This document shows positions 9,708 through 21,207 of a stretch of 64,000 nucleotides of DNA, one piece after another; the stretch's first letter is position 1; the number at the start of each line of letters is the position of its first letter. Made by a program: the position numbers and the translations under genes. Source of the DNA: Marisa cornuarietis. Taxonomy: Eukaryota; Mollusca; Gastropoda; Architaenioglossa; Ampullariidae. The stretch lies in the NCBI GenBank assembly GCA_004794655.1, contig SMMW01000149.1, positions 1,736,001-1,800,000 on the forward strand, written 5' to 3'. The notes beneath the pieces were generated by a model, which saw nothing but the letters and a program-made list of their open reading frames with translations, was not told where the DNA came from and did no database searches.

Positions 9708-12657
9708 ATGGCGTCTGTTCTTCTCACTATGGTCGCTGCTTTTAACGTGTAAGTGTCCAGTTCACTCAAGACAGTACTTTGTGATATTTGCATATTTCAC
9801 AGATACATAATTAAACTATTGCATTACTTTGTCTACGGCAGTAAGAGTTACTACTAATAAACATTGCTAAAGGTAAACATTGTGAAAGTAAGATGTACAT
9901 CTAATAACCCTACAGTCTGTGAAATGTTGTCCTGACCAGTCCCTTATCGTTCAAGGTACACAGTATTTCTTTTTTTTTTTCCCCCATAGCGTTTGTGCAG
10001 ACCTGTGGGTGCGCATGCGTGACAATGAGATCATCACGGGAAGGATCCAAGCTCAACCGGTGACCTCTAACCTCACGCCGATCTCTTGTGTTGAGAGATG
10101 CAGTTCCTTAGCCCGGTGTTCGGCCGTCGTAACAAACTACCCGGTGGGAAAATGTGAGATGCTTGAGAGCAATGTGAAGTTACTGAACTTCTCTTCCTCG
10201 CCCCCTGATACGAGCTTCGTACGTTGGGAAAGAGAGAGTAGCGATGATAAGCCTCTAGGTACATCAATGCTCGTTAATCACGTTATCATCAAGTGTGATT
10301 TAAAATCAGAAACAATGTTGTTATTTGCACAGTACTCCTTTTTTTTAGTTGTGTTGATATTTGTTTTTTTAATCTGCCTTTTTGTCCTTTTATTTCTTTC
10401 TTTAGTTACGTCTTCATTTCTTACTGAAATATTTTGTCATAATGTTGAATCTTAAAAAAGAACTGAGGATTTAATAATGGTTCGTGCACCGACGTTAGGG
10501 AAGAAATGTGAATGAAATTTTACAGATTAAATATAACTTTGTTCTCTCCTATAATTTTAAAATGCATGATAGACTTTGTGTTGCGAATGTTTACATGAAT
10601 GCGGTCGTGTCTGGCTGTGGGTGGTGTATGGATCACTACCTCGGTCAACATGCAGGAGATAATGTAATATTACAACTTTTTTCTTTACATTGTTCTTGAT
10701 GGTCAAGATATCAAATCGAGTTGAAAAACATTATACATTCTACATCTAAGCAATGCAGTGTTTATTAGTGATTTCGGCTTCAAGTGCCGCAAGAAGCAGC
10801 TTTAGTAGAGGGCATAAGATATTTTTAACAGGCTTGGCGGAACTTTTAGAAAGCAGACTGTTGGAGGCAGGGTTGGTTACATTAGCGATTATATTTGCTC
10901 AGAATTAAAAAAAATGTCTGTAGCATTCAGACTACCTGTGCAGGCACATTTTCAAGAAATAAGCTCCGTTATTTATGCTGCCTGCCTGCAAGTAAGATAG
11001 GTCTGCGAAGTGGAAGTATATCCTTGCACACTGGGACTCGTCTTTCTCTAGGGATCATAACTGACTATGAATCTAATGGGTGAAATAAGATACATTTAAT
11101 TATTTATTTAATTAATTGATTAATTAGATTTATCGATAAGTAGTAGTGTTACGGATGAAGTGAAAATTTAATTTCTTTGCTGTCCTTGACAGATTGGTGT
11201 CTGGTGCATGAGGGAGTTGTGCTTTCCACAGCAGCCCAGTTCTGTTTTCGTGTTGTTGACAGCGACCAAAAAAATTGGACCGACAGCAAACGTGAATGTG
11301 AGAAACTTGGTCTGACTTTGGTCGTACCCGACACGACGCTTAAAATGAACATTCTCCTAAACACCACTCGGACAACATACAGTAAGATGAGCAGTTTAGT
11401 CGAGATAACTAAATATTGTACATCAGATATAGAATACTTTTGTTTTCTAAAGGCTTTCCAGTGAGACTCGAAATCAATGCATATCAATTCGATAAATATT
11501 GTTATTTGTTAAAAACACGTCTCCACTATATTAATCTATCACAGAGCACTATGCAAAGTTTCCAGTAACCGAGATGTTCATTAGTTGAGCTTGTTTAATT
11601 CTGACACGAGGCATGTTTTATCTTCCTTATATTAGACACCAAGAACGTGTAATACCTTTAAATGAAATTACCCAATGCTAAATTGAGATTAATGGTGAAT
11701 GCTAAATTCGTAGTACTGGGAAAAGAATCTAATTTGTATAACGCACAACTGATTTTAACAGCGTCAAAAGTTTGTTGGGTTCTATTTCAATTGGTAACGG
11801 ACGTACACTTACCGTCGGTTAGTGAGGTGTTAGAGACTTCACATTTCTCGGAACAAGATTTATGTGAGGGCGGTACCCATCTCCTCACCCTCGTTGCCTT
11901 GCATTTCCAACTCTATAGAGTCAGGTACCCACCCCCGACAGCTGAGTCAGCTGAAGCTTGCTGCGCTACACGGGTATCGAACCGGCGTGCCTCGCACGCC
12001 AGTGTTCTAACCACTCGGCTATCCGTTTCCCTGCTTGCACCAATACAGTATGCCAGTCTTCTAACCATTTTTCTCTTTATTTCTCAACAGGTCGAGAGTC
12101 CATGAATTTTTACATAGGTGCGTCTCGTCCAATGAAAGATCTTTCCGTCAGCTGGAACGGCAATAGTGACACCTTCCAGTGGATCAACAACATCTCGATA
12201 GAGAAGGATATCCTGGTACCATTCTGGGGCTCTGGTCAGCCCAACAACAAAGGCAATGAACAAAACTGCATTACGGTAAGCACAGTATGGGCAGGACAGA
12301 GCAATTGTTGATATCCTCGTCTCAGTTGTTGACGATATTTGCTCATGGGTAATGAAGGTCAAGGATGGTCTCGGTGTTAGTGCTGATTGGCAGACTTTAA
12401 TAACCACACTGTATAAAAGGGGCGGGGAGTAAGACGGAATATATTCTTGAGATAATTTTTGCACTGATGTATAAGTACATAATTTAACATAACTTAATTG
12501 ATATATACGTGTATACGTCTGACATAATTTTATTGATGTATACGTGTATGAGTTTGACATAATTTGCTAACAGATGCAAGGGTCCATAAACCACCTCCTG
12601 AACGATGTTCAATGTAACGATCAGAACTACTTCATTTGCGAAAAACGACGTCGTTAG
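9708..12657 (+). CDS. Lectin-like gene C: signal peptide + PAN/Apple-like + C-type-lectin-like domain
   Basis: Five exons: 9708-9748, 9990-10258, 11193-11381, 12091-12275 and 12574-12657. They give 255 codons with the same phases as gene B (2, 1, 1, 0). The leader MASVLLTMVAAFNVVCA ends in a good small-residue cleavage site before DLWVRM. The PAN/Apple-like domain shows SCVERC, RCSAVV and GKCEML. The lectin domain shows DWC, FCFRVV, ECEKLGLTLV, FYIGASRP, FWGSGQPNN, NCIT, NDVQC and FICEKRRR. The last six residues are very basic in all three copies. The QPN motif and missing W of WND again make calcium-dependent sugar binding uncertain. All splice sites look normal, so this is the best candidate for a fully functional member. 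Secretion is inferred; ligand unknown. Confidence 0.88.
11860..12025 (-). mobile_element. tRNA-derived SINE in intron 3 of lectin gene C
   Basis: On the minus strand the segment starts ATAGCCGAGTGGTTAGAACA, which resembles an A box. GGTTCGATACCCG follows, a near-consensus B box. This tRNA(Ser/Leu)-like head continues into unrelated sequence, so it is a SINE head rather than a tRNA gene. It ends about 65 bases before exon 4. Confidence 0.6.
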
Positions 12658-12796
12658 CAGGCCGTCAACACCCAATATTGTCAATCGTGTCTGGTTTGAT
12701 GACACCTTTAGCAGAACATTAACATCCTCTATTATCAATTCCGTCTGTAGAAGTCGACAAAACCCCCACCTTTATTAGATGAGTAGAAATTGTGGT

Positions 12797-12837
12797 AATA
12801 AATGTCTCCAGCAAGTTCATAAATTATAAACTTGCTG
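12797..12837 (+). promoter_or_regulatory. Poly(A) signal and hairpin after lectin gene C
   Basis: AATAAA at 12797-12802 is 140 bases after the stop. It is followed directly by a perfect 9-bp stem, CAGCAAGTT (12809-12817) pairing with AACTTGCTG (12829-12837). The hairpin would sit at or near the cleavage site; its role is unknown. Confidence 0.5.
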
Positions 12838-12857
12838 TGTAAGTAAACGATGTCTGT

Positions 12858-13576
12858 ATTTATGATGAAAAGCTAATTACTTACATTATAAACAGGGTCT
12901 CTCATTTTTGGAATCTTCCGGATTAGCCAAGTAGGTGTGTGTATTCATAAGCCAAGACCCAATTTCATTTTTAGTTACGTATTTCTTTTTTATTTCAGGG
13001 TATCGCAATAGTTAATTTTATTTAATGATATGCTTCTATGAATTTTTTTAATGTTATTTAAGTCTTTATCAACGATCTATTAATTCTGCACATTTATCTA
13101 ATTTTTTCAATCTGCAGCTGTTATCAAAGTTCTACAGCTTGCACTCAACTTTTCTTTCACTTTCAAATGTTTACACTAAACTTATTTGCATAGCTTTTTT
13201 CGACAGGCTTCCTTTATTTCTAATGATGTGTTCTCTACATGTTCCATCTAATTTGTATTGTTTACATTCAACATGTTCATAGAAGTTGTTGCCACTATAA
13301 ACTTAATGTGAGATTTATAGAGTTTGGCATTTTAAAAAAATTCTTAAAAGTCTGTTTGCTGTATTCTTGTGTCTGTATAAATTGGTGATTGATTAGTCCT
13401 GTTATGAATATTTTAGTGGCTGTTATCCTGTCACTTAAATGATTTATTGACCTTTTTCATTTACTGAGTTTGCAAGATAGACTGGATGTATTACGCATTA
13501 AATTGCTTTACGATCGCAAATATTGTCAAATGTCAAAGGGGGTTGGAAGATGTACCTGCGTTTTGTCTCTCTGTGT

Positions 13577-13627
<51 letters not shown>

Positions 13628-14190
13628 CGAGAGAGAGTTAATGGAACCCTTTGAGTGCCAGATGATAACAAACGTTTACATGCCAGTGCCAGGGAATTTT
13701 AAAGATTTTTCGGTCATTATTAAAAAAAATCTGGAGCTCTGCGAAATGCATACAAAACCTATACAATTCATACATAGAATTGATTTTTCTAATAAATGAG
13801 ACCAAGAAATAAGATTTTTTGGATTGTTAATTTTATTCAAATATATTTTTTTCTAGAAAAACTAACTAAATGTGAAAACAATGTCACACACAATCAAGTA
13901 CTCAGAGTAATTCTTCACTTCAAACCAGTATTACTTCTGCGGATTTTATTCAGAAAGTGAAAAACACAGCCTGGATAAAGTTAAGGGCTTACTGTTTGTT
14001 GAAAACCTCAACTCATTTTTCACAAAAATGTATCCACGTCACCAACACCTGCCATGAGAAACCTGAGAGCTTCATTTCAACGGTTCATGTAGTTCATTCA
14101 CACAAGTCACAAGCACTGTCATTTCAAACAAAAACTCAACATTCATAAACAAAAGCTTCTTTTTCACATTCTGCTGCTCTGAAATTCTGC
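12858..14190. other. AT-rich spacer, no gene seen
   Basis: AT-rich sequence with a (GT)n tract at 13577-13624. I see no splice-supported exon or recognisable repeat. Confidence 0.5.
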
Positions 14191-14207
14191 TTTGGAATAT
14201 GCTATTT

Positions 14208-14630
14208 TCAGTAAGCAAGCTTGCTGTGATAAAGGGGGTAGCAGGGGTAGTTAAATTTCTCGTGGTGTTGTTTGGCCCACCCCTTCCCATGCCACGCCCC
14301 CTTGTCTGCTGCAATTCGTTTCTTACTTTTAGATATCAATGGTGCAACAAAGTCACCAACGTCTGTCTCGCTGCTGTCGTCGGAACTTTCTTCTACATTT
14401 CTTTGATCAAAATCGAGAACGCCGTCGCTGTCATCAGAATGGTTAGAATCCGAATCTTCTTCTTTCATACCTGACACGACACTGTCGTCACTTTCACTGG
14501 CATCTCGTTCCTGATCCAGGGAATCCACCGATTCTAGATCATCCGAATCACTGTTTGTGATCTCTGCTACGGCCTCTTGTAGTGTGTACGGCCTCCTGTA
14601 GCGTGTGTTTTTCGCCACTCGTCCCAACAA
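14208..14630 (-). pseudogene. Acidic Asp/Ser/Glu-rich ORF, possible transposase N-terminus
   Basis: A 140-codon ORF dominated by D, S and E (SDSDDLES, EEDSDSNHSDDSD, EESSDDSSE) followed by a basic KSKKRIAADK stretch. Such acidic N-termini are common in piggyBac-type transposases, but no catalytic DDD domain follows, so this is at best a fragment. An upstream ATG in good context (ATGGCGGACGATTG, near 14641) lies in another frame. A near-direct repeat (CTACAGGAGGCCGTA, CTACAAGAGGCCGTA) sits between, suggesting a small duplication broke the frame. It adjoins the inverted repeat at 14807-14928. Family assignment is weak. Confidence 0.3.
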
Positions 14631-14806
14631 TCGTCCGCCATGATACTGTGCGGTTGGAAAACTCTAGAGCGGGGTCGCTGCAGTTCCAGCCCGATAAAAC
14701 ACCAATCAAACCACGCAACGCGTCAAAGTCGGTGCCAAAATTAGGGGAGGGGGTGGAATCCCATTTCTGCCGACCGTTGAACAGCCGTTATCCATACGTC
14801 ACTCCA

Positions 14807-14928
14807 GATTCTCCGCTAAAAATAGAACATGTCGCCGACCGAATATTCGGTCGCTGGGCACGCTAGCGTACAGGCGTTTTCCGACCGAATATTCGGTCGG
14901 TGACATGTTCTATTTTTAGCGGAGAATC
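14807..14928. repeat. Near-perfect inverted repeat with nested palindromes
   Basis: The arms are 14807-14853 and 14881-14928, about 47 bases each with very few mismatches, around a 27-base spacer. Each arm itself holds the palindrome CGACCGAATATTCGGTCG. A further GGAATATTCGG follows at about 14929. The arms could be terminal inverted repeats of a tiny element or two elements head to head. Confidence 0.85.
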
Positions 14929-14999
14929 CGGAATATTCGGACGGAAGCACCCAAAGGGCTTTAAGTCAGCTTTTGTAGGAGAATCTGCCATAGTGCTAG

Positions 15000-15535
15000 A
15001 GCATGCAGGCTCCACTGCAATGTCTGGTTGTTCTTCTGCAAACAGATGTACAAAAAAATAAGATGCTTATAATGTGTTGGGCAATATCACCCCTTCCTTT
15101 ATAAATATTTTCTTAATGGTGGGGAATGGGTTAAATAGCAAGACGACATGATTTTGCAATAATTGTTTCAATATTTTAGTGACAAATATTTTAGTAATGC
15201 AAAATTAACCAGTAATAGCATTATGAGACTGTACGTATACATAGGTGTACCAAACGTGACTGCCAACACCCCAGTGACGAACGCCTTACATGATAACCGT
15301 ATAAAACATTTATATAGGTTCATCATGCATAAGTGACAATCCACCTCACACTTTCATAGTATAATCAGTATAGTAATTTTAATATTTATAATTACGAGCA
15401 ACGGCTTGTAGCAGACGGCTCTCAACTATAGTACACATGGTATAATGAGAATAAATACATTGCTGACCTCTTGTTATCCTTCGGGAAGGTGTAGAAACGC
15501 TTCCCTTTCGAACTTAATTTGAAGCTGGCGTCCTG
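15000..15535. other. Spacer, no gene seen
   Basis: Unremarkable AT-rich sequence between the inverted repeat and the Harbinger element. Confidence 0.4.
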
Positions 15536-16173
15536 GGGCTATATTCATGGACACCGACGCTAAAGTTAGCAACCGTTGGTTAGGGAACCGACGGTTAAAA
15601 TCTAACCGACGCTAAGGCTAACGGTGTATTCATGGGCAGGAAAGCATGCTCGGTTTCTAAACCGACGGTCTATTTTAGTCACCGAGGATATCCCCGTCGC
15701 TGCGCATGCGTTTACGAGTCATATGAGCACTGAGAAAGCAATATGGCGTGAAACCAGGATAAACAAATGCTCACCGCGAGGTGTTGATGATGCTGGAAAA
15801 CATTCTCAAAAATAGAAAAATGCAAAAAGGACAAAATTCGAAGCTGATTGCACAAAGTGTTGTCGCTGGGAGCCGCAACATGCATCAATGACGAAGTGCG
15901 GGAAAAATTTTACAATCTAAAACGGGAACGATCGAGCATCATTGTCATCAGCATCATCATGTGACGAGTTAGCATTATTGCCCTCATCACAGTCAGACTC
16001 AGGCAGGTTGTGCAGCATGAAACATAGTGTGATAACACCACAGGCCTTTGCAGGGGATAGCTGAAGCTTTCTAAGGTAGCTCAATCTCTTCTTGCACCCT
16101 CCAATGGCACATTCCACAGTGGAACATGTGGAGGTATGACTAATGTTAAACTGCTGCTCTGACCTTGTCAAAG

Positions 16174-17149
16174 CAGGGCTTCTGCTAAGGCTAAATTCTT
16201 TGGGGTCCCAGGGACCCCTTCTTCAGATTTCTAATCTGTCCCAGGCTAGCTCTAAGGGGTCCCTTTACAGGTGACCGGACACTTAATCCCCGACACTTAA
16301 TCCTCAAGACATTTAATCCCCAGACACTTAATCCTCAAAAATGCCCCCAAATCGCGACACAACACTCAAAACTGCTATTTTGTGAACTTGAAATATTATA
16401 ACCGTAAGAGATATGTGTCGATTGGTAACTCTGGGTAACTCTGGTAAGAATGGGATGCGCTGGGTTTACAATTAGCGATCTGCCATCTAGGCGATACTAG
16501 GTGGACTACCTAACATAACCAGCCAGTTCCAAGGCCATACTGACCAGGAGCAGACCACTGGTTGTAAAAACTATGAACTAATGTTATAAATGTTGAAGTT
16601 AAGTATTATTTTAATTGTCAAACTTATTTTGATGTTTACATGAAAATAATTATTTGAATTTGAATTAAATTTTTCATTCACTTCATAATTTTTTGAGTGG
16701 AAATTTCATTTTGAGGATTAAATGTTTGGGGATTAAGTGTCTGGGATTCCCCTTTACAATGTGAAAAAAAATCACAGGTACTAAATGGAACAGGGCATGA
16801 TGATGTGGGTTCACAGTCTTCATTATCTTGCTGTTTGTCTTCACCCTCACTTTCTTTCCGTTTCTGGGACGATGATTTTAACCACGCTGTCAACGACATC
16901 TTGGAAATAGGTTAATGGAACTCTTTACGGTAAGGGAAAACTCAGTGCAAGGGAAGTTACTCTCACCTTGTAGCAGACGACAACAATAGATTGGGCTACG
17001 ATGTCAGACGCTACACTTACCCAATTTTGTATCTGTACTTCGCCCATATTTGAAGGGGTTCCCTGGGACCCCACTGACGAAAATTGAAGGGGTCCTCCGA
17101 ACTTTTAATGCGTACTGTACGAAATTTTTTTGCGTTAGCAGAAGCCCTG
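16174..17149. mobile_element. Nested TIR element (CAGGGC ends) inside the Harbinger transposase
   Basis: Perfect 15-base terminal inverted repeats CAGGGCTTCTGCTAA are flanked by a CAAAG duplication (16169-16173 and 17150-17154). CAGGG ends are typical of hAT elements, which normally make 8-bp duplications; only 5 bp match here, so the superfamily is open. Near each end are tracts with GGGGTCC(C)..GGGACCCC. A 73-codon minus ORF starting MSLTAWLKSSSQKRK (16678-16899) may be a transposase N-terminal remnant. Confidence 0.75.
16270..16750. mobile_element. Third-level nested MITE inside the CAGGG element
   Basis: The left end GGTGACCGGACACTTAATCC and the right end (read inward) GGAATCCCAGACACTTAATCC are inverted. 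They are followed by further GACACTTAATCC(T/C)C words. CCTTTACA flanks both sides (16262-16269 and 16751-16758), an 8-bp target duplication. No coding capacity. Confidence 0.7.
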
Positions 17150-18604
17150 CAAAGGATTTAGGATCTGTTAGCACCCACGTTCTCAGCATGTAGCCAAAAT
17201 CACTGAAGAGATATCCTCTGACAGGCTGATTTGCTTGCTTTATGCCATCAAAGATCTCAGAATCCCTTAGGTCCCTGGCATCATGCACACTGCCAGGCTA
17301 CTTTGTAACAACATCAATAAATATCATATCTGCATCACAAACTACCTGCAAAACAACAAAAAATTCTGTTAAATGTTTCCACCATAAAATTTAGTTGATT
17401 ATTTTCTATTTTGATATGTGATCTACTATTATACTGTTATGCAACTGTGCATCTTTTTCACTACCTCACTCACAGAGTCTCGATGTGAATGATTGCCCAA
17501 TAAATTTATACTGACATGGTATTTTAAAAGTTTTTAATTACCATTTCACAGTTTGTATGTAATTGTATATTATATAATTTTTATTTATGCAGATATCTCA
17601 TCTCTGATGCTGGCTGGTGGGATACGTGTCAGAAATCAAGTAAAAACTTTTATGACCGGAATGTGAAATGCATTATATGAAAATCCTGACTAAGTGGTGA
17701 CTCAAAATATAAAGACTACAGGAATATTCACTAAATTGTTACCTGTTGACACAACAACAACAACAAAATTGTGCTGGCAACAACAAAAAGCCAAAGAAAT
17801 TTTAAGGGGAAAAAATTATTTGAACTCACCTGCACATTAATGGAAGCATATTCTTCCTATTTACATATTCATGCTTGTTTGTATAGAATGTTTCTTTCTG
17901 CAACTCTGCTTCATCTTGATCCAGAAAACGAATTCACTGTGGTACAAGACTGAGCAGAGCTTGTGTCAAAGTACTTATATTGGTCCTTGATGCTGTTGGC
18001 TGGCTCACATTTAAAAGTTACCCGCAAACATCTTGAAAACGTCCTGTGGCATATAACTTTACTGCTAAGCAAACTTGTAGTACTAGAAGTAGTGCACCGA
18101 GGCGGTTCGGATGTACAACTTGATTTTCAATATCACCTGTGAGGCTGAGAATGTGATGTCGGCTAAATCTAAACTTGCACAACAGTTCAGTATCGTCGTA
18201 TTTATCAATAGGATTAATAACATCCCGAAAAACACTCGCTCTCCTCAAAAGACGCCTCTGTTTTGCTCAGAACAAAATAATCGCCGCCATCTTTGACCAT
18301 CGGTTTCGAGACTTAGCGGAGGGGCCACCACCGTTAAGTTAACGACGGTTACGGGCCATCGGTTAGCGCAGATTTGAGCCCGTGAATACGTTGTTTTCGC
18401 GCTAACCGACGATTAGTCACGTGACCGCCATCGGTTAAGGCTTAACCGACGTCCATGAATATAAGCCCTGACAGTTTATTGATCAACAAAATTGTCCACC
18501 TTGCCTCACGCGGTCCCCTTCGCTGGCTTGTGCCATGTTCTTTCATAACATCCAGTTACAAAAGATAGCTCTAACCAACGAGTTTTCCCTCTCGTCGTAA
18601 CAAT

Positions 18605-18700
18605 GGCTGCAAGATACTGCTGGTGGGGAGCTTCTCGTGACGAGGGCTGCAGGATACTGCTGGTGGGGAGCTTCTCGTGACGAGGGCTGCAGTATCCTGT
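18605..18700. repeat. 40-bp tandem duplication
   Basis: A 40-base unit starting GGCTGCAAGATACTGCTGG occurs at 18605 and 18645, with a partial third copy from 18685. It lies between the Harbinger element and the kinase stop codon. Confidence 0.9.
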
Positions 18701-18854
18701 TCGAGCGTCGGATACTGGCTCCTGAGTAGGACTAGTGCTACTTCTCCCAAGCAATGATGCTACTCTCCTCCGTCAATCCTGACAGCAAGATGGAGGCTGC
18801 CACATAGGAAAAGCCCTGAAACAGATGTCAGACGTTACGGTAAAAACCAACCTA

Positions 18855-19408
18855 TTATGCATTTAATGACAAGGCGATCCGAAACTCACGACAAAAAATA
18901 TTATGCTGTATAACCTCATAAAACGTGTTGTCTACAGGGGACCCTGCGACGTTAGACTCCTTCAGAGGCACGCGCTTGTGAGACGCAGTCAGCTCCTGGT
19001 CGCTGAGAGCCTTGGGTAAGAAAGGCACCCGGTTGGTCTTGGCTGCCACTTCGTCCCAACTCAGGCCGTGGAAAAAGGGGTGAGTCTTGATCTCGTCCAC
19101 TCCGCGAGATCCCAGGCGATGTGCCGGATCTTTTGTCAGTAGCGCCTGCATGAAGTCTCTGGCTTCGAGAGACGCGGCCGGGGGTAAGGTCGGCGTGCCG
19201 TGCAGGATACGGCTGAAATATCAAACAAAAACGAATAATGACAAAGGTTTTCATGGGCCGAGAACGCATGCAGCCAGAGAACATTGTGGATAGATATATG
19301 TAATTCAAGTCTAAATAAACTTGAAGTCTAGGAACGCGCGTGCGTGGAAGCAAATGTTGTGTGTGTGCGCGTGTGTATGTATTTGTGTGTGTACTTGAGT
19401 GAGTGCGG

Positions 19409-19458
<50 letters not shown>

Positions 19459-21175
19459 GAGAGAGAGAGAAAGAGAGAGCGGATACGAGAAAATCCATAA
19501 GGGAAACAATCTAAATCATAATCGCGTGCAGTTTTCTCCCTTTCTTTGACACCATGCTAGATCAGGTATAATTTTTTTCAAGAAACTTGTTACTGACAGG
19601 ATTATGTCTGGCATTAAAAGTCGCTTAATTAAAGAATGGTGAGTGCGTCCAGATGTGCAGGAGATATTGTTGGGGCGGGAAGAGAAGAAGAGGTCAGCTG
19701 CGGTTTGTGGGAGGAATGGTGCAAGAGAGGGAGAAAAAGAGAAAAAGGAAGACAGGATAGAAAAATTATGGGGTGTGGCGGAGGGGGAGAGTAGGATGAA
19801 GAGAATACTGGAGAAAGAATGGCGGTGACTTACTCAAAGACGCCTTTCTTGGAGTTGTCTCCATTCTCCACATGGAAAGGTGACATCCCGCCGAAAAGCT
19901 TACACGTGACGACTCCCAGCGCCCACCAGTCCACAGCCTGCAGCACGACACCCGGTACTGTTAGTCTTCAATGTACGTGTTCGGGTGTTTCCCATTTTAT
20001 TTAATATCCACAGTCGTAACACGACAGATACGGACGAGCATTTAGCCAAGCTTGGTAATGTCTTATATAATCCTCGTGTGAAAGCTTTGCATTTTAATTT
20101 TCACGTAAAAACTTTACATTTTAACCATCGTGTAGTAAAACGTTGCATTTATGGTCAAACGTTTGCCTATATTTCATCAAGTAAGGACAACCTTCCGAGT
20201 TTGAAGCTTAGAAAGATCTGTCGTAACATAGATTCAGTAAAATATTGTGTAGAAAACCTATTATCTTGACTTCTTATTGAATTGTGAAATAATCCTTTGT
20301 TGTTTTTATCGCTGCCATTTTTATTTAACGGCTTGTTAAATGAAACCTTATTGACTATTCCGTGTTAATATTCGCTCGATTTTTTTTTAATTATTCTACT
20401 TACTTGATCCGTTCCTGAAGTGTGGTTGATCACTTCCGGTGCCATGTATTCAACAGTGCCGCAGAACGAGTAGGTCTTTTCCTTCTGTAACACATGTAAC
20501 ACATAAATATAAAACATATGAATAAAAATAAACACGTGTTATTTAATTCTTCATGTACACTTGCAAGACGGTATTCTCCTTTTTCAATTTACAATAAAAC
20601 AAAATTTCATCATATTTCCCTAAACTTTGTGACTGAAGAAGCATGCATCATCACTCTCTTTAGAAATTTGAAGTAGGTGGCTGCAAAACTGCTTTTTTGA
20701 TTTTAGTGAGGTAGGGTATAAAACGATATGAATGACACCACGTGACTGGTTGTCAACAACGTCTGCGCGGTAATAGAAATATCACCACAATATTTTGCAG
20801 TTATGTTGTGCGTATCTTCTGCAATAAAATGAGCCATTCTCAAGCTGATACATTATACCCCACGTGTACGGGGGAAGAGACGGAGGGACGGGATAGGGAA
20901 GTGAGCGGGTCACACATACCTTAGACGAGTTGAGGAACTTGCTGAACCCGAAGTCGACGACAACAACGTGTCCATTGGAATCGAGAAGAATATTTCTCTC
21001 CTTGAAATCACGGTGGACAATGCCGACCTGTTAGAGATGCACGTACAAAAATGCTTAAAAACGTGTATCCCATTTAAATAGTGTGCTTGTAAATTTTCCC
21101 GCACCCACATGCATCCCTCCCCTCTAAAAAAATCACACACACACACACACACACAAACAAACGAACAAACAAACA

Positions 21176-21207
<32 letters not shown>

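Larger units (their letters stand above)
15917..18248 (-). pseudogene. HARBI1-like transposase, degraded and interrupted
   Basis: Three minus-strand blocks align in order with HARBI1-type transposases. The first (18248-about 17830) reads NPIDKYDDTELLCKFRFSR, then LYATGRFQDVCG, then NVSQPTASRT, with in-frame TAA and TGA. After a GT-AG intron the second (about 17344-17155) reads VVCDADMIFIDVVTK, a stop where W is expected, then PGSVHDARDLRDSEIF and the catalytic-region SDFGYMLRTWVLTDP. The third (16171-15917) reads STVECAIGGCKKRLSYL and CGVITLCFMLHNL, then an acidic tail. The nested element separates blocks 2 and 3. Removing it with one CAAAG copy leaves the frames one base out of register, so a further indel is present. 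Family confident; function lost. Confidence 0.75.
15536..18468 (-). mobile_element. PIF/Harbinger-type DNA transposon, broken by nested insertions
   Basis: The left end begins GGGCTATATTCATGGAC and the right end, read inward, begins GGGCTTATATTCATGGAC. Both continue into subterminal arrays of CCGACGGTTA/GGTTAGCG-like words. Between them the minus strand carries a HARBI1-like transposase. A possible CTG target duplication is offset by one base on the left. The interior has been invaded by the element at 16174-17149. The transposase has several stops, so the copy is dead. Confidence 0.75.

Noticed and set aside
11955..12025. tRNA(Ser/Leu)-like segment as a functional tRNA gene
   Set aside because: A- and B-box-like words are present, but I could not fold a full cloverleaf with matched acceptor stem, and the sequence continues as a SINE.
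13577..13624. CRISPR-like or other regularly spaced array
   Set aside because: All regular arrays in the window are microsatellites or minisatellites without unique spacers; nothing CRISPR-like was seen.
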